This document shows positions 8,388 through 17,361 of a stretch of DNA of 48,710 bases, piece after piece. Source of the stretch: Clostridia bacterium (lineage in GTDB: Bacteria > Bacillota > Clostridia > Oscillospirales > Acutalibacteraceae); assembly GCA_017549565.1 (NCBI GenBank), contig JAFYUI010000012.1, positions 1 to 48,710 on the forward strand. The letters run 5' to 3'. The notes beneath the pieces are model-generated. The model was not told where the DNA came from, searched no databases, and was given only the letters and a program-made list of their open reading frames with translations. Every line of letters begins with the position of its first letter. Positions within the stretch are counted from its first letter, which is position 1. A program made the position numbers and the translations under genes.

Positions 8388-8828
8388 TTAGCGTAATTTT
8401 TTGAAAAAACCTTGTAAAACTTTAAGGCAGTCATCCTCCATAATGCCGCCGTAAATTTCTACCTTGTGGTTAAAGGGATAATCACACAAATTTATAACGC
8501 TGTCCATACATCCCATTTTGCTGTCATAAGCGCCAAAAACTACGGTTTTAATTCTTGCGTTAATAATTGCACCCGTACACATTGGACAGGGCTCTAAAGT
8601 GACATACAGCTCGCAGTCATCAAGCCGCCAACTATTAAGTTTTTGACAAGCAATATTTATTGCTTCAATTTCGGCATGGGATAATGCGTTTTTCAGTTGT
8701 TCACGCCTATTGTGTGCGGCGGCAATCACTTCCCCATTTTTTACAATTACTGCACCAACAGGTACTTCGCCCTCTTCAGCGGCTTTTTGTGCCTCTAAAA
8801 TAGCAAGTTTCATAAATTCTTTATTCAT
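8388..8828 (-). CDS. tadA: tRNA-specific adenosine deaminase TadA
   Basis: A 146-residue zinc deaminase that converts A34 to inosine in tRNA-Arg(ACG). The catalytic set is intact: HAE at residues 51-53 (H51 zinc ligand, E53 proton shuttle) and PCPMC at 80-84 (C81 and C84 zinc ligands). Length is normal. The ATG follows AGGTGA. It lies downstream of the CPBP protease gene, with a terminator between them. The usual downstream SRP RNA or dnaX is not here. Confidence 0.95.
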   Translation of the reverse strand: MNKEFMKLAILEAQKAAEEGEVPVGAVIVKNGEVIAAAHNRREQLKNALSHAEIEAINIACQKLNSWRLDDCELYVTLEPCPMCTGAIINARIKTVVFGAYDSKMGCMDSVINLCDYPFNHKVEIYGGIMEDDCLKVLQGFFKKLR

Positions 8829-8850
8829 AAATTCACCTAAAATAAAGAAA

Positions 8851-8873
8851 CTCTAACATTTTTTTAGTTAGAG
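8851..8873 (-). terminator. Terminator after the CPBP protease gene
   Basis: CTCTAAC / GTTAGAG stem with a nine-base A/T loop, followed on the minus strand by TTTCTTTATTTT, just past the protease stop codon. Confidence 0.65.
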
Positions 8874-8881
8874 CCCCCTTT

Positions 8882-9934
8882 TTAAAACTTAAAAAATTTT
8901 AACGCATCATAAATGCAAATAAAAATAACAAACAGTGTGATTTCTGTTAAGAAAAACCACTTATACTTTTGCTCTTCTCCGCTTTCGGTATCAGACGGTG
9001 ATAATTTAAAAGCATACTTATCATTTTTTAAAAAAATAAGTCCCACAACACCAAGCAAAAGACAAATTGTTAAATAAAATGTATAAATAATGCTTTGCAA
9101 ATTAACCGACACATCCGCAAAGGCATATTGGAAAACAACCGAAGATAAATTATTATATGCGTGAATTAAAATTGCAGGCCAAATAGAACCGCACTTAACA
9201 GTTATAAAGCCCAAAACAAGCCCAACTAAAAAAGCAAATGGAGCTTGTTGAAAATTGCCGTGGATAAGACCAAACATTATTGCTGACACCATAATTGCAA
9301 AGCCGTCGCCAAATTTTCTTAAAGCGCCAAGCAAAACACCGCGACAGGCAAATTCTTCAACAAGTGGGGGAATAACCGCCGTTGAAAGAACAGTTAATGT
9401 TACACCCAAAATGCCTGTTGGGTCTTCGCCAAAGTCGACATCATAATTTATGCCAAAGCTTTCAAAAATGCTGCCTGCTATTGACACCGCAATGTTTGTA
9501 AAAGCACAAAAGCTAATTCCCATTAAGATAAAAGCAAACCAGTTTTTTGTTTTTGGTAAATTAAAATCTATAATTTTGCTAATTTTATACCCACCTATTT
9601 TAAAAAACAGGGCAAAAGGAATAATAAACATACTAACTGATGCTAAAATTTGAATAAACTGCAAAACATAGGCATCACTTAAAATTTCTCTTGTTTTTTC
9701 CAAGGAAAAACCTGCCACTGCAAATAAAAGTGGCAAAATATATTTCAAAATCGAGGAAAAAATCAACAAGCATAAAAATGAAGCACCCGAAAGCCGCGAA
9801 ATCTTTTTAATTTCACGGCTTTCATTATAACTTTTTTCATTAAAACCGTAAGGCACACGGTAAACAAAGCTTTTTATTCGGCTATTTTGCTGTTCACCAA
9901 AGGTTTCGGTATTTAAATCAAAATTTTCGTTCAT
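8882..9934 (-). CDS. CPBP family intramembrane metalloprotease
   Basis: A 350-residue membrane protein with about eight helices. It carries the CPBP (CAAX/Abi) motifs: EExxxR as E193-E194-FAC-R198, then H225 in HGNFQQAP, and H258 in HAYNN. These are the predicted glutamate and histidine active-site residues of the Rce1-like family. Substrate unknown; bacterial members process small peptides or have no known role. The N-terminal 45 residues are polar and cytoplasmic. It lies downstream of gyrA on the same strand with a 39-base gap. Confidence 0.9.
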   Translation of the reverse strand: MNENFDLNTETFGEQQNSRIKSFVYRVPYGFNEKSYNESREIKKISRLSGASFLCLLIFSSILKYILPLLFAVAGFSLEKTREILSDAYVLQFIQILASVSMFIIPFALFFKIGGYKISKIIDFNLPKTKNWFAFILMGISFCAFTNIAVSIAGSIFESFGINYDVDFGEDPTGILGVTLTVLSTAVIPPLVEEFACRGVLLGALRKFGDGFAIMVSAIMFGLIHGNFQQAPFAFLVGLVLGFITVKCGSIWPAILIHAYNNLSSVVFQYAFADVSVNLQSIIYTFYLTICLLLGVVGLIFLKNDKYAFKLSPSDTESGEEQKYKWFFLTEITLFVIFICIYDALKFFKF

Positions 9935-9973
9935 AAGGAAAAATCACCATTAAAATAAATTTTTACCGCTTTT

Positions 9974-12544
9974 TTAATTTTCCTCATCCTCAATAATTTC
10001 ATCGGGTTGGTTATTTTCGGCCTCTAATGCGGCGGCATCAACCGTGCCTGCGTCAGCATCAGCTTCTTCCGGCTTGTCGTTTACCTCGGCTTCGTTGTGT
10101 TCTGCAATACCAACCGATAAAATCTTTTCACCCTCTGCCACACGCATTACACGAACACCCTTTGCAGGACGGCTAAAGGTTGAAATATCACCCGCAAAAA
10201 TACGGATAACAATGCCGTTTGAAGCAATCATTATAATATCTTCTTCGCCTGTAACAGGGATAGTTGCCGCAACACAGCCATATTTTTCGGTGCGGTAGTT
10301 GGTAAGACCTTTACCGCCACGGGTTTGAATACGATAATCGCTGATATTACTAATACGGCCGTAACCTGTTTCGGTAATAGTTAAAATCTTAGTATCGGGC
10401 ACAGTTACCGCCATATCGACAACCTCGTCACCTGCGCGCATGCTAATTGCACGAACACCACGGGCATTTCTACCCATTGCACGCACATCAGTTTCCTTAA
10501 ACTGAATTGCAAGGCCGTTTTTAGTTGCAACAAAAAGATTTTGGTTGCCGTCGGTCATTCTTACAAATGCAAGCTCGTCATCATCATCAATAGAAATTGC
10601 AATAATACCGCTCTTACGGGTGTTTCTAAACTCTGAAACCTTTGTACGCTTAATGGTACCCTTTTTGGTAACCATTGCAATATACTTTTCTTCATCCAAT
10701 TCGCTTGCAGGTAAAATAACAGTAATCTTTTCACCCGGCATTAAGGGCACAATATTTACCATATTCATACCCTTTGAGGTACGGCTGCCTTCGGGAATTT
10801 CATATGCCTTTATGCGATACATACGACCAAGATTACTAAATAACATTACATAGTCATGTGAAGAGCATACAAACATATTTTCAACAATGTCATCTTCACG
10901 GGTGGTCATACCAGTAATACCTCTACCACCACGGTTTTGAACATTGTATGTGTCAGCAGGTAAACGCTTAATATAACCGTTAACTGTTTTTGTAAGCACA
11001 CATTCCTCTTTTGGAATAAGGTCTTCAATATCAACCTCTCCGAGAACATCCGAAATTTCGGTGCGGCGGTCGTCAGAATATTTATCACGAAGATTTAAAG
11101 ATTCTGTTTTAACAATATCCAAAATTCTATCTCTTGATGCTAAAATAGCGTCACATTCCTTAATAAAATCAAGCTTTTCTTGTAACTCATCAAGAATTTT
11201 TTGTTTTTCAAGACCTGCCAATTTACCAAGTTGCATTTGAACGATAGCAGTGGTTTGAATATCATCAAGACCAAAACGCTCAGATAAGGTTTCTTTACTT
11301 TCAGCAATAGTCTTGCTGCTTCTGATAATTGCAATAACCTCGTCAATAAAATCAAGCGCAACCTTTAAGCCCTCTAAAATGTGGGCGCGTTCAGCCGCTT
11401 TTTTGCGGTCAAATACAGTTCTGCGGCGAATAATTTCATATTGGAAGTCAATGCTGTTTTGAAGCATTTCCTTTAAGGTTAAAATTTGTGGCTTGCCGTT
11501 TACAATTGCAAGTAAAATTGCACCAAAGGTGGTTTGTAAAGCGGTGTTTTTATAAATTTTGTTAAGTACAACCTGTGGGTTGGCATCCTTTTTAATGTCG
11601 ACCACAATACGCATACCGCCATCACGGTTTGAAGAATAGTCAACAACATCGTCAATGCCTTCAATTTTCTTTTCAGCCGCAAGGTCATAAATATGCTTAA
11701 CAAGGTCTTTTTTACGAACCTTATAAGGAATTTCGGTAATAACTATGCGGAATTTACCGTTTTTAGTTTCTTCAATTTCGGCCTTACCGCGAACAACAAT
11801 TTTACCACGGCCTGTTGCATAAGCTGCACGAATACCCGCACGGCCCATAATAATACCGCCGGTAGGGAAGTCAGGTCCCTTAATATATTCGCAAAGGTCG
11901 GCAAGCTCAGCATCGGGGTTGTCGATAAGACAACACATAGCGTCAATAACCTCACCTAAATTGTGGGGTGGTATTTCGGTTGCCATACCAACTGCAATAC
12001 CCGAAGAGCCGTTAACCAAAAGCTGTGGAAAACGAACAGGTAAAACCTCGGGCTCTTCCAAACGGTCATCATAGTTTGGAAGCATATTTACAGTATCCTT
12101 TTTAATGTCGTCAAGCATACTGTATGATAAGCGGTTCATTTTAGATTCGGTATAACGGTAAGCAGCTGCGGGATAACCGTCAATGTTACCAAAGTTACCG
12201 TGACCGTCAATTAAAGGATAACGAAGGGAGAAATCCTGCGCCATACGAACCATTGCATCATAAACGCTGGCGTCACCGTGTGGATGGTATCTACCAAGCA
12301 CGGTACCAACAGTATCAGCACATTTACGATATTTACTTTCGGGTGTTAGACCGTTTTCATACATGGTGTAAAGAATACGGCGGTGAACGGGTTTAAGACC
12401 GTCACGAACATCTGGTAAAGCACGACCCACAAGCACCGACATTGAATATTGAAGCATACTTTGCTTTACTTCATCGGTAATCTCAACGGGAAGAATTTTA
12501 GTTTCTTCACTTTGGGGCCAATAAACTAATTCTTGTTTAGCCAT
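9974..12544 (-). CDS. gyrA: DNA gyrase subunit A
   Basis: An 856-residue gyrase A subunit, which breaks and rejoins DNA to introduce negative supercoils. Catalytic tyrosine Y131 in YRYTES. The beta-propeller C-terminal domain has a GyrA box, QNRGGRG, which favours GyrA over ParC. The quinolone-binding segment reads HPHGDASVYD, so the position equal to Ser83 of E. coli is Ala92, while Asp87 is kept (D96). The last 40 residues are acidic (rich in E and D). It starts 17 bases after gyrB, preceded by AAAGGAG. Confidence 0.97.
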   Translation of the reverse strand: MAKQELVYWPQSEETKILPVEITDEVKQSMLQYSMSVLVGRALPDVRDGLKPVHRRILYTMYENGLTPESKYRKCADTVGTVLGRYHPHGDASVYDAMVRMAQDFSLRYPLIDGHGNFGNIDGYPAAAYRYTESKMNRLSYSMLDDIKKDTVNMLPNYDDRLEEPEVLPVRFPQLLVNGSSGIAVGMATEIPPHNLGEVIDAMCCLIDNPDAELADLCEYIKGPDFPTGGIIMGRAGIRAAYATGRGKIVVRGKAEIEETKNGKFRIVITEIPYKVRKKDLVKHIYDLAAEKKIEGIDDVVDYSSNRDGGMRIVVDIKKDANPQVVLNKIYKNTALQTTFGAILLAIVNGKPQILTLKEMLQNSIDFQYEIIRRRTVFDRKKAAERAHILEGLKVALDFIDEVIAIIRSSKTIAESKETLSERFGLDDIQTTAIVQMQLGKLAGLEKQKILDELQEKLDFIKECDAILASRDRILDIVKTESLNLRDKYSDDRRTEISDVLGEVDIEDLIPKEECVLTKTVNGYIKRLPADTYNVQNRGGRGITGMTTREDDIVENMFVCSSHDYVMLFSNLGRMYRIKAYEIPEGSRTSKGMNMVNIVPLMPGEKITVILPASELDEEKYIAMVTKKGTIKRTKVSEFRNTRKSGIIAISIDDDDELAFVRMTDGNQNLFVATKNGLAIQFKETDVRAMGRNARGVRAISMRAGDEVVDMAVTVPDTKILTITETGYGRISNISDYRIQTRGGKGLTNYRTEKYGCVAATIPVTGEEDIIMIASNGIVIRIFAGDISTFSRPAKGVRVMRVAEGEKILSVGIAEHNEAEVNDKPEEADADAGTVDAAALEAENNQPDEIIEDEEN

Positions 12545-12561
12545 TAAAATTTCTCCTTTCC

Positions 12562-14511
12562 TTAAATATCCAAATCAGTCGCATAAATTGCGTTTTCTTC
12601 AATAAATTTACGGCGGGGTTCAACCTCTTCGCCCATCAAAATGGTAAAGGTTTCATCTGCCAAAGCGGCATCAGCCATAGTAACGCGTAAAAATGTTCTT
12701 TTTTCGGGGTCAAGGGTTGTTTCCCAAAGCTGTTCGGGGTCCATTTCACCAAGACCCTTATAACGCTGAACATCTACACCTGCACCAAGCTCTTCAACCT
12801 TTAATGCCTTTTCTTCATCGGTAAACACATCAAAATGCTGTTTACCCTTTGAAATGCGGTAAAGGGGAGGTTGTGCCAAATAAATATGACCTGTTTCAAT
12901 AAGCTGTGGCATATATCTGAAGAAGAAGGTAAGTAAAAGTGTTCTGATATGGCTACCGTCAACGTCGGCATCGGCCATAATAACAATTTTATCATAACGA
13001 AGCTTGTTTATATCAAAGTTTTCACCAATACCCGTGCCAAGCGCAGTAATAACAGGTGTTAACTTATCGTTGCCATAAACCTTATCTTCTCTTGCTTTTT
13101 CAACATTAAGCATTTTACCCCAAAGTGGTAAAATTGCCTGATATGTAGCATTTCTGCCTTCAACAGCACTACCGCCTGCCGAATCACCCTCGACAATATA
13201 AATTTCGGTCTTTGTGGGGTCGTTAGAAATACAGTCGGTAAGTTTTTCAGGCATTCTTGTCTTGCTGCCAATACCTGCCTTATTGCGTGATGCTTCACGG
13301 GCTTTTTGAGCCGCTTCACGCGCATTTGATGCGGCAATCGCTTTATCAATAACAATTTTTGCATCAGCAGGGTTTTCTTCAAGGAATTTATAAAGCTGGT
13401 CGTTTACGATATCACGCACCAACTGACCAACAGAGGTATTACCAAGCTTTGCTTTGGTTTGGCTTTCAAACTGTGCATCGGCAAGCTTAACAGACACAAC
13501 CGCAACCAAGCCCTCCATAATATCGTCGGCTTTAAGATTATCAGAAGATTCTTTAAGCTTTTTAAAATCGTGGGCGTATTTATTAACAACACGGGTAACA
13601 GTTTGCTTAAATGCCTGCTCGTGTGTACCGCCGTCGATTGTGTGCAAAGTATTTGCAAAGGATAAAACCTTGTTATCATAAGCAGTTGACCATAAAAGCG
13701 CTATTTCGGCGGTTTCATCCTTTTTACTGCCTGAAAGATAAACAACATCGTTAATTAAACTTTCTTTTTTAATGCCTTTAAGCAAATATTCAACATAAGA
13801 TTTAATACCGCCCTCAAAGCAAAGGTCATCGCTCTTACCCTTTGTAGAAATTGCATCATCGGTGCGTTTATCGGTTAAAACAACACGAATACCAGCATTT
13901 AAAAATGCTTGTTCTCTTAAACGATTAAGTAAAATATCATAATCATAGGTTGTGGTGTCGGTAAATATTGTTGGATCGGGCTTAAAGGTAACAGTTGTAC
14001 CTGTTTCAGTTGTTTCACCAATAACAGTTAAATCGGTTACAATAGCACCCTTTTCATAGCGCTGCTTGTAAATATTTTTACCGTCCCTAACTTCAACTTC
14101 AAGCCAGTTTGAAAGGGCATTAACAACGCTGGCACCTACACCGTGAAGACCACCTGATACTTTATATCCGCCACCGCCGAATTTACCGCCTGCGTGAAGA
14201 ATAGTAAATACAACAGTTACGGTTGGAATACCTTTTTGCGGGTTAATACCAACAGGTATACCACGGCCGTTGTCGGTAACGCGGATAATACCGTCGTCCA
14301 AAATTTCAACTTCGATTTTGTCGCAATAACCTGCTAACGCTTCGTCGATAGAGTTATCAACAATTTCATACACCAAATGGTGCAAGCCGCGTTCACCGGT
14401 AGAGCCAATATACATACCGGGGCGTTTTCTTACCGCTTCAAGACCTTCCAATACCTGTATGGAATTTTCGTCATAATTTTCGGTTACAGGTGTTGTAATT
14501 TCGTTATTCAT
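12562..14511 (-). CDS. gyrB: DNA gyrase subunit B
   Basis: A 649-residue ATPase subunit of gyrase. In order: GHKL ATPase motifs EIVDNSIDEALAGYCD, GRGIPVG and GGLHGVGAS; transducer domain; TOPRIM with EGDSAGGSA and DADVDGSHIRTLLLTFFFR; and the C-terminal QRYKGLGEMDPEQLWETT. Full length for the Gram-positive form. ATG preceded by AAAGGAAG. Middle of the remB-gyrB-gyrA series. Confidence 0.98.
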   Translation of the reverse strand: MNNEITTPVTENYDENSIQVLEGLEAVRKRPGMYIGSTGERGLHHLVYEIVDNSIDEALAGYCDKIEVEILDDGIIRVTDNGRGIPVGINPQKGIPTVTVVFTILHAGGKFGGGGYKVSGGLHGVGASVVNALSNWLEVEVRDGKNIYKQRYEKGAIVTDLTVIGETTETGTTVTFKPDPTIFTDTTTYDYDILLNRLREQAFLNAGIRVVLTDKRTDDAISTKGKSDDLCFEGGIKSYVEYLLKGIKKESLINDVVYLSGSKKDETAEIALLWSTAYDNKVLSFANTLHTIDGGTHEQAFKQTVTRVVNKYAHDFKKLKESSDNLKADDIMEGLVAVVSVKLADAQFESQTKAKLGNTSVGQLVRDIVNDQLYKFLEENPADAKIVIDKAIAASNAREAAQKAREASRNKAGIGSKTRMPEKLTDCISNDPTKTEIYIVEGDSAGGSAVEGRNATYQAILPLWGKMLNVEKAREDKVYGNDKLTPVITALGTGIGENFDINKLRYDKIVIMADADVDGSHIRTLLLTFFFRYMPQLIETGHIYLAQPPLYRISKGKQHFDVFTDEEKALKVEELGAGVDVQRYKGLGEMDPEQLWETTLDPEKRTFLRVTMADAALADETFTILMGEEVEPRRKFIEENAIYATDLDI

Positions 14512-14541
14512 TAAAAACTTCCTTTCAAAGCTTTAATATTT

Positions 14542-14793
14542 TTATAAAATATTTGACCTTTTTTGTAGAGTTAAAGGGGAAATTTGCGAAATATAAACGC
14601 TGTTTTCTTTTTTGTTGTTTGTAACAATAAAAGATTTTGGCAATTCATAGCTTACATTTTTTACAATTTTGTTTTTTTCTGCCTTTTCTAAAAAAATGCG
14701 TGTTTTTTGCGAAACGGTGGTGGTTTCAATATCAAAAATGCCGATTATTTCATCCTCTTTTACAACCGTTTCATTACCTAAATGCACATACAT
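14542..14793 (-). CDS. remB: Extracellular matrix regulator RemB-like (DUF370)
   Basis: An 83-residue protein beginning MYVHLGNETVVKEDEIIGIFDIETTT, the hallmark of the DUF370/RemB family (YaaB of Bacillus) that sits between recF and gyrB. RemA-type relatives bind DNA as rings and control matrix genes; the role of RemB is less clear. The start overlaps the recF stop as TAATG, so translation is coupled. An in-frame start four codons upstream lies inside recF and lacks a ribosome-binding site. Confidence 0.85.
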   Translation of the reverse strand: MYVHLGNETVVKEDEIIGIFDIETTTVSQKTRIFLEKAEKNKIVKNVSYELPKSFIVTNNKKENSVYISQISPLTLQKRSNIL

Positions 14794-15854
14794 TAAAGCA
14801 CACACCCATTATTAATAACAAATTTTTTGCCCATTTGTAAGCCCTTAACATTTTGGTCATCACAACAAGTAATAAATGACTGCATACCCTTTATGTGATT
14901 TAAAATGTAATTTTGGCGGGTTACATCAAGCTCGCTCATAACATCATCAAGCAAAATTACGGGCCATTCGCCAACATTTTTGTTAATAACCTCGGCTTCG
15001 GCAAGCTTTACCGCCAAGGCAACGCTGCGCTTTTGCCCTTGCGAGCCAAACTTTCTAGCTGAAATGCCGTTAATTTTAAAATCAATATCATCACGGTGGG
15101 GACCAATTGAAGTAACACCTGTGTACATATCTTCCTGTCGACTGTTTTTAAGTTCACTTAAAAAATCACCGCTGAAAGAATAAATATACTTTGTTTCAAG
15201 TGTTTCCTTACCTGCCGAAATACCGCTGTGAATTGTCGGTAAAAATTCATTAAGCATTTCAATATATTTTTGGCGGTACTTTGTAATTTTTTCGCCTAAA
15301 TTTGCAATTTCACCCTCAAAAACATCCAACATAATTGAAAGGGTGCTGTCATATTTAAAATCCTTAATTACCTTGTTGCGCTGTGCGACTGCGCGGGTAT
15401 AATCCTTTAAAAGATTTATATAATTTGGAAAAATTTGACCTATTGCAGTGTCTAAAAAACGCCTTCTTACTGCGGGACCGTCAGACACAAGCTTTAAATC
15501 GGTCGGTGAAAAGATAACCGCATTAAATTTCCCCGCCATAAGTGAGGGTGAGCTTAATTTATTTTGGTTAAGCACCACGCGGCGTTTGTCGGTTATGGTG
15601 ATTTCGGCCTCGTTTTCAACGCCCTCGCTTAAAAATTTAAGGTTCATAACGGCTTTTTGACTTCCAAACCTTAAAAAATCGCTGTCTTTATTTGTTCTAA
15701 AACTTTTAGCACCCGTAAAAAGCCAAATACCTTCAATAATATTTGTTTTACCCTGTGCATTTTCACCGCAAATTACATTAGTTTCACCGCAAGGTGAAAT
15801 TTCTATTTCATTAAGGTTTCTAAAATTTTTTAAGCTTAAACTTAAAATTTTCAT
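14793..15854 (-). CDS. recF: DNA replication and repair protein RecF
   Basis: A 353-residue SMC-like ATPase that helps load RecA at gaps with RecO and RecR. Walker A GENAQGKTN at residues 30-38, signature region KFGSQGQKRSVALAVKLAE near 270, Walker B VILLDDVMSELD near 300. Normal length. Its ATG overlaps the stop of the S4 gene (ATGA), and its stop overlaps remB (TAATG). Confidence 0.97.
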   Translation of the reverse strand: MKILSLSLKNFRNLNEIEISPCGETNVICGENAQGKTNIIEGIWLFTGAKSFRTNKDSDFLRFGSQKAVMNLKFLSEGVENEAEITITDKRRVVLNQNKLSSPSLMAGKFNAVIFSPTDLKLVSDGPAVRRRFLDTAIGQIFPNYINLLKDYTRAVAQRNKVIKDFKYDSTLSIMLDVFEGEIANLGEKITKYRQKYIEMLNEFLPTIHSGISAGKETLETKYIYSFSGDFLSELKNSRQEDMYTGVTSIGPHRDDIDFKINGISARKFGSQGQKRSVALAVKLAEAEVINKNVGEWPVILLDDVMSELDVTRQNYILNHIKGMQSFITCCDDQNVKGLQMGKKFVINNGCVL

Positions 15855-16063
15855 ACAATTTCAAAACCTTGGCCGTCAAATTCTACCTTATCGCCCTTAT
15901 AAAGCTTCTTACCGCGCATTGTGCAAATTTCACCGTTAACCAAAACCTCGCCGTCTTGAATAACAATTTTTGCATGACCGCCGGTAGAAACCAAATTTGC
16001 AAGCTTCATCGCGCTGTCAAGGCGAATAAAATCTTCTTTAATAGAAATTTTTTCAAAATTCAT
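15851..16063 (-). CDS. S4-domain RNA-binding protein (YaaA/RlbA type)
   Basis: A 70-residue protein that is essentially one S4 RNA-binding domain: IRLDSAMKLANLVSTGGHAK, then VLVNGEICTMRGKKLYKGDKVEF. Genes of this type lie between dnaN and recF throughout the Firmicutes and are linked to ribosome maturation. The start overlaps the dnaN stop (TAATG), and the end overlaps recF (ATGA). Confidence 0.93.
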   Translation of the reverse strand: MNFEKISIKEDFIRLDSAMKLANLVSTGGHAKIVIQDGEVLVNGEICTMRGKKLYKGDKVEFDGQGFEIV

Positions 16064-17163
16064 TATTTTAACCTCATCGGCATTATCATATATTTAAAGT
16101 TGTCATCATCAACAGGCAAGAACAAAACACCTGCATTTGGACCATTAAATAAAATTTGAATTTGTTCATCCTCAATGGCCTTTAAAACATCTAACAAATA
16201 GTGGCTGTTAAGACCAATTTCAAAATTTTCACCCTCAAGCTTTAAGTTAAAGGTTTCGGTAGCGCGACCAACAGAGGTTGCACAGGTAAAAACAACATTA
16301 AGTTCGTTAAAATAGCAACGAATTGGGGTGGTAAAGGATTCGCTTATAAGTAATGAAACGCGTTCAATAGTGTTAATTAAATCGCGTGTGTTAACAACAA
16401 CCTTTTGTTTATTTTCGGTCGGTATTGTTTTTTGGTAATTTACAAAATCACCCTCTAAAAGACGGGAAATAAAGGTATAACCGTTAATGTTAAAACCAAT
16501 AAGGCGGTTTGAAACATTTATTTCAATATCTTCACTTTCATCATCAATAAGCTTTACAACTTCATTAAGGGCTTTGCCTGTAACTGTAAATTCAAAATTG
16601 TTTTGATTTTCAATTTTTTCTTTTTTAATTGCCAAACGATAGCCGTCAATAGCAACAAACTGAATAAAACCATCATTTAAGGAAATGTTAATACCTGTAA
16701 GGATGGGCTTTGCACCCTCGTTTTGTGCGGCAGCAAAGGCAGTACCTTTTTTAAGAGAAGCAAAAACCTTGCCGTCAACCTTAAAGCTGTTATCACTCGA
16801 AACAGACGGAATTTCAGGAAAATCGGTTGCAGCCATACCCATAATATCAAAGGTGGCTTCACCGCACTTGATATTGCAGTTAAGCTTACTGTCAGCCGAA
16901 ATTTCAACCTGCATATCGCTCATTTTTCTTAAAATGTCAGCCAAAAGCTTAGCGGGTATAACAATATCGCCCGGTTCTTCACATTTAGCATAAATTTCTT
17001 TTTTAATACCCATTTCAAGATTATAAGCAATTAAGGTAATTTTGCCTTGTTCGGCTGAAATTAAAATACCTTCAAGCACAGGCATTGAGGTTTTGCTGCC
17101 TACAACGCTTTGAAGTTTTAAGACTGTTTCTAAAAGCTTTGCGCGTTCAACGATGAATTTCAT
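16063..17163 (-). CDS. dnaN: DNA polymerase III sliding clamp (beta subunit)
   Basis: A 366-residue beta clamp that holds the replicase on DNA. Three clamp folds in a row. Visible family marks: KTSMPVLEGILISAEQGKITLIAYNLEMG in domain 1 and the C-terminal YMIMPMRLK, equal to the usual MPMRL end. ATG preceded by GGAGG. Directly downstream of dnaA across oriC. Confidence 0.98.
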   Translation of the reverse strand: MKFIVERAKLLETVLKLQSVVGSKTSMPVLEGILISAEQGKITLIAYNLEMGIKKEIYAKCEEPGDIVIPAKLLADILRKMSDMQVEISADSKLNCNIKCGEATFDIMGMAATDFPEIPSVSSDNSFKVDGKVFASLKKGTAFAAAQNEGAKPILTGINISLNDGFIQFVAIDGYRLAIKKEKIENQNNFEFTVTGKALNEVVKLIDDESEDIEINVSNRLIGFNINGYTFISRLLEGDFVNYQKTIPTENKQKVVVNTRDLINTIERVSLLISESFTTPIRCYFNELNVVFTCATSVGRATETFNLKLEGENFEIGLNSHYLLDVLKAIEDEQIQILFNGPNAGVLFLPVDDDNFKYMIMPMRLK

Positions 17164-17361
17164 AAAAAATCCTCCAAAATAAGAGATTTAAAATAACAGC
17201 AGTAATAAGCTGTGTTAAAACGGTGGATAACTTGTCCCACACCGCATTATTAAAAGGTTTTGGGTGTTAATTAAAAAATTGATAATTTGTTGATAAAAAA
17301 CCTTTAAAAAAGTTATCAACACTTATAAAACATTTACTAACCTTAATTAACATTAAAAATG
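17164..17361. other. oriC: oriC region: dnaA-dnaN intergenic with DnaA boxes and AT-rich stretch
   Basis: This 198-base gap holds three near-perfect DnaA boxes, each one base off TTATCCACA or its complement: GGTGGATAA (17222-17230), TGTTGATAA (17288-17296) and TTATCAACA (17313-17321). The DNA between and beyond them is very AT-rich and could be the unwinding element. TTACTAAC and GTTAGTAA at the dnaA end form an inverted repeat that could terminate dnaA transcripts. Firmicutes origins are commonly split around dnaA; the upstream side here is AT-rich but shows no clear boxes. Confidence 0.8.
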
